Positions 41,055 to 49,040 of a DNA stretch of 64,000 nucleotides are shown piece after piece. The DNA is taken from NCBI RefSeq assembly GCF_001280015.1, contig NZ_LGDV01000051.1:80328-144327 (forward strand), in the 5' to 3' direction. Made by a program: the position numbers and the translations under genes. The stretch comes from Streptomyces sp. MMG1121. GTDB taxonomy: Bacteria; Actinomycetota; Actinomycetes; Streptomycetales; Streptomycetaceae. The first letter of the stretch is position 1. Every line of letters begins with the position of its first letter. Below the pieces are notes generated by a model. It made no database searches, was not told the DNA's origin, and was given only the letters and a program-made list of their open reading frames with translations.

Positions 41055-42661
41055 AGGACCACGGCCAGTTGTCTGGCCCCCGGCCCCGGCAGGGCCCTGC
41101 GGTCGAGCTTGCCGTTGGCGGAGTACGGCAGCTCGTCCGTCACCCACCAGCGCACCGGCACCATGTAGTCCGGCAGAACGGCGAGCAGCGCCCGGCGCAA
41201 CTCCTGGGCCGGCGGCGGATCCCCGGTCAGCGCCGCGTGCAGCTCCGTTCCGCCGTCGGCCCGCGCCACCCCGAACACCGCCGCGTCCTTGACCCCCGGA
41301 AGCCCGGTGAGCCGGGCCTCGGGCTCCCGGGGCTCCACCGCGTTGCCCCGGATCTTGATCAGGTCGTCGATCCGCCCCAGGAGCTGAAGCGTCCCGTCGG
41401 CGGACCGCCACACGCCCCGGTCGCGCGTGCGGTACAGCCGGGCCCCGGGGACGAAGGGGTCCGCCACGAACACGGTCCGGGTCAGTTCGGGGTCGGTGTA
41501 GCCGCGCGCCACCCCCACCCCGCCGATGTACACCTCGCCGACCTCGCCGTCGGGCACCGGCGCCCGCTCCTCGTCCAGGATGCGGACGTAGGTGTTCCAC
41601 ACCAGGGACCCGACCGGCGGACGGGGTTCCAGATTCCCTCTGGCCGCGCTCACCGAGTGACTCGTCACCATGTGGTTCTCGGCCGGCCCGTAGTGGTTGT
41701 GCAGGGTGATCTCGGGCCGTCTGGTGAGCAGCCCCGCCAGCTCCGGCGTGACCCGCACCGTCTCGCCCGCGCTGATGATGTGCCGCAGGGCCGGGGCGTG
41801 TTCGAGCGTGACGGGCAGCGACATGAGGATGTCGATGAGGGACTGCGGAAAGTCCACCACCTCGACGCCCTCGCCGATGACGTAGTCCATCAGGTCCCGG
41901 GGATCCCGCCGTACTTCGGGGGACGGCACGTACAGGCAGCCGCCCGAGGCGAGCGTGGAGAAGATCTCCTGGACCGACACGTCGAAGGTGAGCGGCGCGC
42001 ACTGGAGCACCTTGCGCCGCCGGCCCAGACCGGATCCGTCCGCCTGCCAGGCCGCCAGGTTGGCCAGCGTCCGGTGTGTCTGCACGATGCCCTTCGGCGC
42101 GCCCGTCGAACCGGAAGTGAAGATCACGTAGGAGACGTCCTCGGGAGCGATCACCGGGCGGGCCGGCGGTGGATCCGCGTACTCCACGAGCAGTCGGCTG
42201 AGCGTGGTCGTCGTGGTGTCCGGGCCCGGGACGGCCGGACCGGACACCCCGTCGTCCAGCACCATCAGGCGGGCGCTGCTGGTGCGGAAGATCTGCTCGA
42301 TGCGCTCGCGCGGATAGGTCATGTCCACCGGCAGATAGGCCGCGCCGGCCCGCAGTGTCCCGAGCACCACCGCCGTGAAGCCGACCCCGGCGCGCCCGGC
42401 GATCAGCACGGTGTCCCCGGCGCCGACGCCGAACTCCCCGAGCAGACGGTCGGCGACGGTGTCCGCGAGCCGGTTCAGCTCCGCGTACGACACGGGCCGG
42501 CGGCCCTGCTCGCGGATCGCCCAGGCGTCGGGGCGGGCCGCGATCTCGCGGTCCACCAGGTCCAGGGCCGTAGCCGCGCCGATGTCCACGACCGGTCCCC
42601 GGTGGTGTCCCGGCAGGGCGTTCTCGAAGGGCGGGTGAGGAGGGTCGGTGTGCTGCGACAT
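41030..42661 (-). CDS. Free-standing NRPS A domain, proline/pipecolate code
   Basis: 543 aa, one adenylation domain only: A3 FTSGSTGAPKG near 180, A4 FDVSVQE, A5 NHYGPAENHM, A10 ANGKLDRR. The A7 region reads YRTRD rather than YRTGD, a small deviation. The pocket by eye is D-V-Q-F-I-A-H-M-V-K, almost the proline code DVQLIAHVVK and suitable for the six-membered homologue. It begins 6 nt after the cyclodeaminase stop. It should activate pipecolate or 3-hydroxypipecolate and load it in trans, most simply on the PCP-C protein at 38519. Confidence 0.9.
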   Translation of the reverse strand: MSQHTDPPHPPFENALPGHHRGPVVDIGAATALDLVDREIAARPDAWAIREQGRRPVSYAELNRLADTVADRLLGEFGVGAGDTVLIAGRAGVGFTAVVLGTLRAGAAYLPVDMTYPRERIEQIFRTSSARLMVLDDGVSGPAVPGPDTTTTTLSRLLVEYADPPPARPVIAPEDVSYVIFTSGSTGAPKGIVQTHRTLANLAAWQADGSGLGRRRKVLQCAPLTFDVSVQEIFSTLASGGCLYVPSPEVRRDPRDLMDYVIGEGVEVVDFPQSLIDILMSLPVTLEHAPALRHIISAGETVRVTPELAGLLTRRPEITLHNHYGPAENHMVTSHSVSAARGNLEPRPPVGSLVWNTYVRILDEERAPVPDGEVGEVYIGGVGVARGYTDPELTRTVFVADPFVPGARLYRTRDRGVWRSADGTLQLLGRIDDLIKIRGNAVEPREPEARLTGLPGVKDAAVFGVARADGGTELHAALTGDPPPAQELRRALLAVLPDYMVPVRWWVTDELPYSANGKLDRRALPGPGARQLAVVLHQSKASR

Positions 42662-42667
42662 GGGGGG

Positions 42668-43750
42668 TCACACCTCCTGCGCGGGCCAGGACGCCCGCGC
42701 GACCGATTCGGGCAGGAACGAGTAGGGGTCCTGTGGGTCGTGGGCGGTCGCCTCGATGACGAGCCGGTGTCCGGCCCCCACCTGGAGGGCCAGTTCCTCC
42801 AGCAGCTCGACCATCACGAGGTCCTGGAGCGCCAGCCCGGTCGAGTCGTAGACGGTACGGCCGCCGCGCAGCTCCCGCTGCCGGTCGGGATCGCCCAGCA
42901 GCTCCGGGAGCGAGGGGCCGATCCCGGCCGGGGCGAGCCGCTGGCACTCGCCCTCGGCCATCGCCTGCTCGCGGTGGTCCGGGACGACGACCGCGTCCCG
43001 TAACAGGTCCAGCGGCAGTTCCGTCTTGCCGGGCATGTCCGAGCCGACCGCGTTGATGTGCACCCAGGGCCGCAGCGCGGAGCCCTGGATCACCGGTCCC
43101 TGCGCGGGGGCGACGGAGGTCGCCGTGCACAGGACGTCGGCGCGCTCCTCCACCTCCGCCAGGTCGGCCACCCGGACCAGCCCGTCGGGCACGCGCGCCC
43201 TGGCCGCGAACGTGCTCTCGGCCTGGATGTCGGTGTCGCACACCAGCACCTCGGTGAGCGGCAGCACCCGGGCCAGGGCGTGCAGTTGCGTGACCGCCTG
43301 GGCGCCGCAGCCGACGAGCCCGAGCACGCCGCTGCCGGGCCGGGCCAGTGCGCGCGTGGCCAGGGCCGACGCGGCCCCGGTCCGCACGGCCGTGGCGAAC
43401 GTACCGTCCACGATCGCGCGCAGATGACCGGAGTCGACGTCGAAGGCGAGCAACGTCGAGAGAATCGTGGGCAGTTGGTTCTTGACCGGATTGTGCGGGT
43501 GATAGCCGACCATCTTCATGGACACGGTCGCTCCGTGGCGGACGGCCGGCATCCATTCCAGCAGACCCAGCCGGGGCGCGGTGAGCAGGAATCCGTCACG
43601 CGCCTTCATCTCGGCGGGAGCGGGTCCGGCCGAGGCGAGCACCCCGGTCAGCCGCTCGATCACCAGGTCGTACAGCCGGCCGAGACCGACCTCGCTGACG
43701 ACCGTGGCGACGGCCGCGGCATCGACTACATGGGTGGGTTCCGGTTTCAC
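42668..43750 (-). CDS. Ornithine/lysine cyclodeaminase family enzyme (pipecolate supply)
   Basis: 360 aa from GTG 43750 with AGGAG upstream; the longer open frame has an arginine-rich unconserved leader. A mu-crystallin/OCD fold with substrate region SMKMVGYHPHNPVKNQLPT, catalytic-site AIVDGTFATAVRTGAASALA and Rossmann motif GLVGCGAQAVTQLHAL. Lysine cyclodeaminases of this group (RapL, FkbL types) convert L-lysine to L-pipecolate with catalytic NAD. Its place directly before the pipecolate-type A domain gene and near the GetF-type hydroxylase makes lysine more likely than ornithine. Member of the 50654-41030 operon. Confidence 0.88.
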   Translation of the reverse strand: MKPEPTHVVDAAAVATVVSEVGLGRLYDLVIERLTGVLASAGPAPAEMKARDGFLLTAPRLGLLEWMPAVRHGATVSMKMVGYHPHNPVKNQLPTILSTLLAFDVDSGHLRAIVDGTFATAVRTGAASALATRALARPGSGVLGLVGCGAQAVTQLHALARVLPLTEVLVCDTDIQAESTFAARARVPDGLVRVADLAEVEERADVLCTATSVAPAQGPVIQGSALRPWVHINAVGSDMPGKTELPLDLLRDAVVVPDHREQAMAEGECQRLAPAGIGPSLPELLGDPDRQRELRGGRTVYDSTGLALQDLVMVELLEELALQVGAGHRLVIEATAHDPQDPYSFLPESVARASWPAQEV

Positions 43751-43832
43751 GTCACTCTCCTGATGCCTCGTGTCCCGCTTCCGGAGGGCTCTCCGCCGGC
43801 GGCCCGGCACTCTTCGGGTGAACCGGCCGCGC

Positions 43833-45587
43833 TCAGGTGGCCGCGGCGTCGGCCGTCGGACCGTGCCAGGAGTCCCACAGCGCGGCGTAGGAGCCACCGG
43901 CACGGACCAGGTCGTCATGGCTGCCGCGCTCCGTGATCCGCCCGTCCTCCATGACGAGCACCGTGTCGGCGTCGTGCGCGGTGTGCAGCCGGTGGGCGAT
44001 GGCGATGACGGTACGGCCGCGCAGCACGGCGGCCAGGGAACGCTCCAGATGCCGGGCCGCCCGGGGATCCAGCAGCGAGGTGGCCTCGTCGAGCACCAGC
44101 GTGTGCGGATCGGCGAGGACCAGCCGGGCGAGCGCCAGTTGCTGCGCCTGGCCGGGGGAGACCTCGTGGCCGCCGGAGCCCAGCTCGGTGCCGAGCCCGT
44201 CGGGCAGCTCGCGCACCCAGTCCCCGGCGTCCACCGCCTCGAGCGCGGCCCACACCCGCTCGTCCGCCGCCTCGGGATCCGCCAGCGTCACGTTGTCGCG
44301 CACCGTCCCCAGGAACACATGGTGCTCCTGGGTGACCAGCGCGACGTGCCGGCGCAGCTCCTCCAGGGGCAGTTCACCCACAGGTACGTCCCCGATGGTG
44401 ACCGAGCCGTGGTGCGGCGCGTGGATCCCGGCGAGGATCCGGCCCAGCGTCGACTTGCCCGCTCCGGAGGGGCCGACGACGGCCACCCGCTCCCCGGCCC
44501 GCACCCGCAGTGTCACGTCGCGTACGACGTCGTGGCCCTCGCGGTAGGCGTAGCTGACCCCGTCCGCGGCGATCCGCCGGTCTTCGGGCCGGCGCCCGCC
44601 GCCGGCGCTCTCGGGCACGGCGGCGCCCACCCCGATGAGCCGGGCCAGCGAGGCGTCGCCCACCTGCAACTCGTCCAGCCAGCCGAGCAGTTCGTCCAGC
44701 GGGTCGATCACCGCGCGGGTGTAGAGCGCCGCCGCGGTGACCTCCCCGAGGCTCACCCAGCCGTGGATGTAGAACAGGCCTCCGCACAGCAGGGTGGAGG
44801 CCACCGGCAGGATGTAGCCGAAGTCCATCAGGGGGAACCACACGCTGCGCAGGAAGAGCGTGCCGCGCTCGGCCGCGTTGGAGCGCAGCACGTCCTCGTC
44901 GGTCCGCCGGATCCGCCGCTCGGCGAGGTCCAGCGCCTCGACCGTACGCGCGCCCGTCACGGTCTCGGCCAGCCCCTGCGTCAGGTCCGAGTAACTGGCG
45001 GCCTCCTTCAGATAGGCGGACCGCGCGCGCTTGAGGTACCAGCGCGTCGACCCCCAGATCACCGGCACGGCCACCAGGCAGGGCAGCGCCATCAGCGGGC
45101 TGGTCACCAGCAGTGCGACGAAGGTGAGCAGGACCGACAGACCGGCCACGAGAATCGACGGGGCGCCCATCCGTACGGCGTTGGACAGGGCGTCCACGTC
45201 CCGGGTGCTGCGGGTGAGCAGGTCACCGGTGCCCGCCTTCTCGACGGCCGACAGCGGCAGCGCCAGGATCCGGCGGACGAAGCCCTCGCGGATGTCGGCC
45301 AGCACCTGTTCGCCGAGCCGGGCGCCGAGCAGCCTTGCGGTTCGGGTGAACACGCCCTGGGCCAGCAGCAGTCCGGCGATCACCACGACGATGACGTCCA
45401 CCCGGGTGGTGGAGATGCCCTTCTCCACCTCCTCCACGAGATGGCCGAGCAGCGCAGGCACGACCAGCCCGCACGCGGTGGCGAGGACGAACCAGAGGAC
45501 CGTGCGGCCGAGCAGGCCGGAATGGCCCCGGACCAGACCTCGGACATGACGGCGCACTTCTGGCGCGTCGGCGACCGGGAGACTCAC
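43833..45587 (-). CDS. ABC exporter half-transporter with consensus ATP site motifs
   Basis: 584 aa from GTG 45587 (AAGGAG upstream). A six-helix exporter membrane domain (about 20-310) is fused to a nucleotide-binding domain: Walker A GPSGAGKST, Q-loop VTQEHH, Walker B TLVLDEATS and H-loop IAHRLH. The ABC signature reads VSPGQ instead of LSGGQ. Paired with the preceding gene, whose Walker A is lost but whose signature FSGGQ is kept, it would form a heterodimer with one consensus and one degenerate ATP site. Likely role is export of the peptide or drug self-resistance. Confidence 0.92.
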   Translation of the reverse strand: MSLPVADAPEVRRHVRGLVRGHSGLLGRTVLWFVLATACGLVVPALLGHLVEEVEKGISTTRVDVIVVVIAGLLLAQGVFTRTARLLGARLGEQVLADIREGFVRRILALPLSAVEKAGTGDLLTRSTRDVDALSNAVRMGAPSILVAGLSVLLTFVALLVTSPLMALPCLVAVPVIWGSTRWYLKRARSAYLKEAASYSDLTQGLAETVTGARTVEALDLAERRIRRTDEDVLRSNAAERGTLFLRSVWFPLMDFGYILPVASTLLCGGLFYIHGWVSLGEVTAAALYTRAVIDPLDELLGWLDELQVGDASLARLIGVGAAVPESAGGGRRPEDRRIAADGVSYAYREGHDVVRDVTLRVRAGERVAVVGPSGAGKSTLGRILAGIHAPHHGSVTIGDVPVGELPLEELRRHVALVTQEHHVFLGTVRDNVTLADPEAADERVWAALEAVDAGDWVRELPDGLGTELGSGGHEVSPGQAQQLALARLVLADPHTLVLDEATSLLDPRAARHLERSLAAVLRGRTVIAIAHRLHTAHDADTVLVMEDGRITERGSHDDLVRAGGSYAALWDSWHGPTADAAAT

Positions 45588-45636
45588 TGGGCACTCCTTC
45601 GCGGGACGGCGATCGATCGGAGAAGGACGCGGTCGG

Positions 45637-47331
45637 TCATGTTCCGTCCCGCATGACGGTGGCGGCGTACTGGGGGCTCCGGGCGGCGAGTTCGCGGTGC
45701 GTGCCGGTGGCGATGACCTTGCCGTCGACGACGAAGGCCACCTCGTCCGCGTGGTCCAGGAGCAGCGGGCTGGTGCTCATCACCACCGTGGTCCGCCCCT
45801 GCCTGGCCCGTTGCAGGCGCTCGGCGACGGCCGCCTCGGTGAGCGCGTCCACCGCGCTGGCCGGGTCGACCAGGACGAGCACCGGCGGGTCCGAGACGAG
45901 CGCGCGGGCCAGCCGCAGCCGCTGCCGCTGCCCGCCCGAGAAGGTGGCGCCCTGCTCCGCGACCACGCTGTCCAGCCCCTCGGGCAGGGCCTCCACGATG
46001 TCCTCGGCGTTGGCGCTGTGCAGCGCGGCCCGCAGTTCCTCCTCCGTGCGGCCGTCGGCGAGTTCGTCGCGCAGCACGCCCGAGAAGAGCGTGTCGCCGT
46101 CCTCCGCCACCAGGATGTGCCGGCGCACCTGCTCCACCGGGAGCCCGGCCAGCGGTACCTCGCCGAGGGTGACCTCGCCCTCGCGGTACCGGCCGAGCCG
46201 GGCCGCGATCTCGGCGCTCTCCTCGGGGGAGGCGGACACGACAGCGGTGAGCCGACCATGACGCACCGTCAGACCGGTCACGGCGTCGACCAGGTCGGGC
46301 GCGTCCGGCAGCTCGGCCGGCCGGGTGCCGGTGGTCGGGTCGGGCTGCTCGGCGAGCACGCGTACGACGCGCCGGGCGGCCACGTTGGCGGCGACGAGCA
46401 CCTGCACGGCCGACGTCGCGGTGCGCATGGGCAGCATCAGGAACGCCGCGTAGCCGTAGGCGGCCACCAGGTCACCCGCGGAGATGTGCCCGCCCACGGC
46501 GAGCCGTGCTCCGACCCAGACCACCGCCACCACGAACACGCCGGGCAGCAGCACCTCGGCGGCCGGGAGCACGGACTCCACCTTGGCGACCTCCACACCG
46601 GCCTGCCTCAGCCGTTGGGAGTCCTTGCGGTACCGCTCTCCGAAGGCCTGCTCACCGCCGATGCCGCGCAGGACCCGCAGCCCGGCCACGATGTCCGTGG
46701 CCCGCCCGGTCAGTTCGCCCTCCAGGTCGCGGTAGTGCCCGACCCGCTTGTGCAGCGGGCTGAGCAGCGGACCGGTGCCGGCGAGCAGGACCGGCACGCC
46801 GATGAGCACCAGCAGACCCAGCGACAGGGAGGTGGACAGCAGCACGACGGCCACCACGACGACGGTGACCGCGCTGCCGATGCCGCGGGCCACCGCGCCG
46901 GGCAGCGCCCCGATCCGGGAGATGTCGGCCGTGCCGATGGTCACGACGTCGCCCTCGGCCACGCGGTCGCGCAGCCGGACGCCCAGCCGGACCGCCTGCC
47001 GGGCGACGAGACGGATCGTCAGGTAGGTGGCCTTGAGCCGGCCGATGGTGTCGCACCGGTGCCGCAGCAGGCTGCCCGCGGTGGTCACGAGGGCGAGCCC
47101 GAGGATGACGCCGGTCCAGCCGACGAGATCCCCGGTGTCCTTGCGCGCGATGGCGTCGATGGCCCGTCCGATGGCCAGAGGCGTGAGCCCCATGCTGGCC
47201 ATCCACAGGCAGCCCCAGAACACGCCGAGCCCTGCCGTGCCGGCCTGTCGGCGCAGCAGCCAGAGCAGATAGTTTCTCGGGGACCGGAGATCGGGCTCTC
47301 CGGTCTCTGACAGTGGGTTGTTCCTCGGCAA
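45637..47331 (-). CDS. ABC exporter half-transporter with degenerate Walker A
   Basis: 564 aa from TTG 47331 (AGAAGGA upstream); longer open frames upstream belong to shadow sequence. Membrane helices occupy about 20-290. In the ATPase domain the P-loop is replaced by VVSASPEESAEI, with no GxxGxGKS, and the Walker B glutamate is lost (VLVLVDPASAVD), but the signature FSGGQRQRLRLARAL is intact. It therefore cannot hydrolyse ATP by itself and should complement the half at 43833, as in asymmetric exporters such as TM287/288 and BmrCD. The genes are 49 nt apart. Confidence 0.88.
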   Translation of the reverse strand: MPRNNPLSETGEPDLRSPRNYLLWLLRRQAGTAGLGVFWGCLWMASMGLTPLAIGRAIDAIARKDTGDLVGWTGVILGLALVTTAGSLLRHRCDTIGRLKATYLTIRLVARQAVRLGVRLRDRVAEGDVVTIGTADISRIGALPGAVARGIGSAVTVVVVAVVLLSTSLSLGLLVLIGVPVLLAGTGPLLSPLHKRVGHYRDLEGELTGRATDIVAGLRVLRGIGGEQAFGERYRKDSQRLRQAGVEVAKVESVLPAAEVLLPGVFVVAVVWVGARLAVGGHISAGDLVAAYGYAAFLMLPMRTATSAVQVLVAANVAARRVVRVLAEQPDPTTGTRPAELPDAPDLVDAVTGLTVRHGRLTAVVSASPEESAEIAARLGRYREGEVTLGEVPLAGLPVEQVRRHILVAEDGDTLFSGVLRDELADGRTEEELRAALHSANAEDIVEALPEGLDSVVAEQGATFSGGQRQRLRLARALVSDPPVLVLVDPASAVDALTEAAVAERLQRARQGRTTVVMSTSPLLLDHADEVAFVVDGKVIATGTHRELAARSPQYAATVMRDGT

Positions 47332-47432
47332 CGCGATTCCTTCTGACGTGTCTCGAAGTGCGCGGGGATCGGGGACGGGCGGGGACGGCGGACCAGGGGA
47401 CGGGACGGCGGAGTGCCGGGTGGCTGACGGGG

Positions 47433-48227
47433 CTAGTCCGGGACGGGCTCCTTCGCGGGATCGGGCACGGCCGTGAGGGCGTCCGCGCCGAGACGGCGCA
47501 GCGCGTCCACCACCTCGTCCGGGCGGTCGAGGTGGTACAGGTGTCCGCCGGTGAACCGGCGTACGCCGGCCGGTGCGGCGGACCAGGCGCTCCAGCGCCG
47601 GGAGTGCTCGTCCGTGACCCCGAGGTCGTCCCGGCCGCGCCAGGCGTGGACCGGGCAGGGCAGCACCGGGTCTGTGGCCGGCGGCAGGTAGCGGTCGCAC
47701 AGCGTGAGATCGGCGCGCAGCGGGCGCGCGAGCAGCGAGACCAGCTTGTCGTTGCCCACGGCCTGCTCGGGCACGAACCCCTCCGCGGCCAGCTCGGCGA
47801 CCAGTTCGCGGTCGCTCAGACCGGCGGTCCCGGTCGGCTCCCCCTGGTCGTCCGGCGCACGGCACGCGGACGCGACGACACCGAGCGGCCACAGCCCGAA
47901 CCGGTTGCCGAGAGCACGGGCGGCCTCGTATCCGAGCAGGGCGCCCATGCTGTGCCCGAACACCAGGTACGGACGGTCGAGCCGGGCGGCCAGCGCGGGA
48001 GCCAGGTCCTCGACCACGTCGGCGGCGCGCGTCGCCGGCTCCTCGCGCCACCGGTTCTCCCGCCCCGGCAGCTGTACGGCCACCACGGCGACCTCGGGAC
48101 CGGCCAGGGCCTGCCAGCCGCGGAACTGGAAGGCCCCAGAACCCGCGTGCGGCAGACACACCAGCAGCAGCCGCGCCGTCGCGGGCGGCTGCCACTCCAC
48201 GAGCCAGCCCCCCGGGCCGCCGCTCAC
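47433..48227 (-). CDS. Type II thioesterase (copy 2)
   Basis: 264 aa from GTG 48227, which overlaps the stop of the preceding thioesterase (GTGA). LVCLPHAGSGAFQFRGW, nucleophile GHSMGALLGYE, Asp in WRGRDDLGV and His in FTGGHLYHL define the editing-thioesterase family. With its neighbour it forms a tandem pair of moderate mutual similarity, so an ancient duplication is possible. Functions to consider: removal of mis-primed acyl groups, or release of the finished tetrapeptide. Confidence 0.9.
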   Translation of the reverse strand: MSGGPGGWLVEWQPPATARLLLVCLPHAGSGAFQFRGWQALAGPEVAVVAVQLPGRENRWREEPATRAADVVEDLAPALAARLDRPYLVFGHSMGALLGYEAARALGNRFGLWPLGVVASACRAPDDQGEPTGTAGLSDRELVAELAAEGFVPEQAVGNDKLVSLLARPLRADLTLCDRYLPPATDPVLPCPVHAWRGRDDLGVTDEHSRRWSAWSAAPAGVRRFTGGHLYHLDRPDEVVDALRRLGADALTAVPDPAKEPVPD

Positions 48228-49021
48228 CGGACCGCCTCGCGCACGGTCGGCGCGTCGGCGAGATCGCTCGCCAGGTCGCGGCCGAGAGCGGCCAGCTGCT
48301 CCGCGAGATAGAAATGGCCGCCCGGGTACCGTCGTACGGTGGCCGCCTCGGTCGTCTCCCGGGCCCAGGCCTGCAGGCCGGGCAGTGCGACCCGGTCGTC
48401 CCGCCGGCCCGCGAACGCCGACACCGGACACGTCAGCCGGGGCCCCGGCCGGTAGGCGTGGTCCTCCAGCCAGCCGAGGTCGGCGCGGAGCACGGGCAAC
48501 AGGATCTCCAGCAGCTCGGGGTGCACGAGAGCCTGCGCGGGCGATCCGCCCAACCCCGCCACCCAGGCGACCAGTTCGGGCTCGGGCAGCCGGGACAGCG
48601 CCGGGCGGATCCGCCCCGCACCGGGGTGCTCCAGCCCAGAGACGGCCAGCAGCGCCGGAGCGGGCAGCCCGCCGTCGGCGGACAGCAGACGCGCCACCTC
48701 GAAGGCGAGCAGGGCACCCATGCTGTGTCCGAAGAGGGCGTACGGCCGCACACCGCTCCGTGCGACATCCGCGCGGACGGCCGCCGCGAGCGCGGCCGGA
48801 TCGACGCACGGGGACTCGTCGATCCGGTGCTCGCGCCCGGGGAGTTGAACGGCCACCACCTCCACCCGCTCGGGCAGGGCCCCGGGCCACTCGCGGTAGG
48901 CCGAGGCCGCGCCCCCGGCGTGCGGGAAGCAGTAGAGGACCGAGGGTGCCTCGGGCCGGGGCAGCGGGCGCACCAGCGCAGGCCCGCTCGGTCGGCGTTC
49001 GGTGGCGGCACGGTCGCTCAT
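48224..49021 (-). CDS. Type II thioesterase (copy 3)
   Basis: 265 aa from ATG 49021. YCFPHAGGAASAYREW, nucleophile GHSMGALLAFEVARLL, Asp in FAGRRDDRV and His in YPGGHFYLAEQ. It is translated 19 nt after the CmlA-type gene and overlaps the next thioesterase by 4 nt. Three external thioesterases with no integrated TE domain in the cluster suggest that at least one has taken over chain release. Confidence 0.9.
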   Translation of the reverse strand: MSDRAATERRPSGPALVRPLPRPEAPSVLYCFPHAGGAASAYREWPGALPERVEVVAVQLPGREHRIDESPCVDPAALAAAVRADVARSGVRPYALFGHSMGALLAFEVARLLSADGGLPAPALLAVSGLEHPGAGRIRPALSRLPEPELVAWVAGLGGSPAQALVHPELLEILLPVLRADLGWLEDHAYRPGPRLTCPVSAFAGRRDDRVALPGLQAWARETTEAATVRRYPGGHFYLAEQLAALGRDLASDLADAPTVREAVR

Positions 49022-49040
49022 CGGCGCGATTCCGGCGCGC

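Noticed and set aside
42668..43750. Pipecolate for a rapamycin/FK506-type macrolide
   Set aside because: There is no polyketide synthase in the window; the pipecolate genes sit with NRPS subunits.
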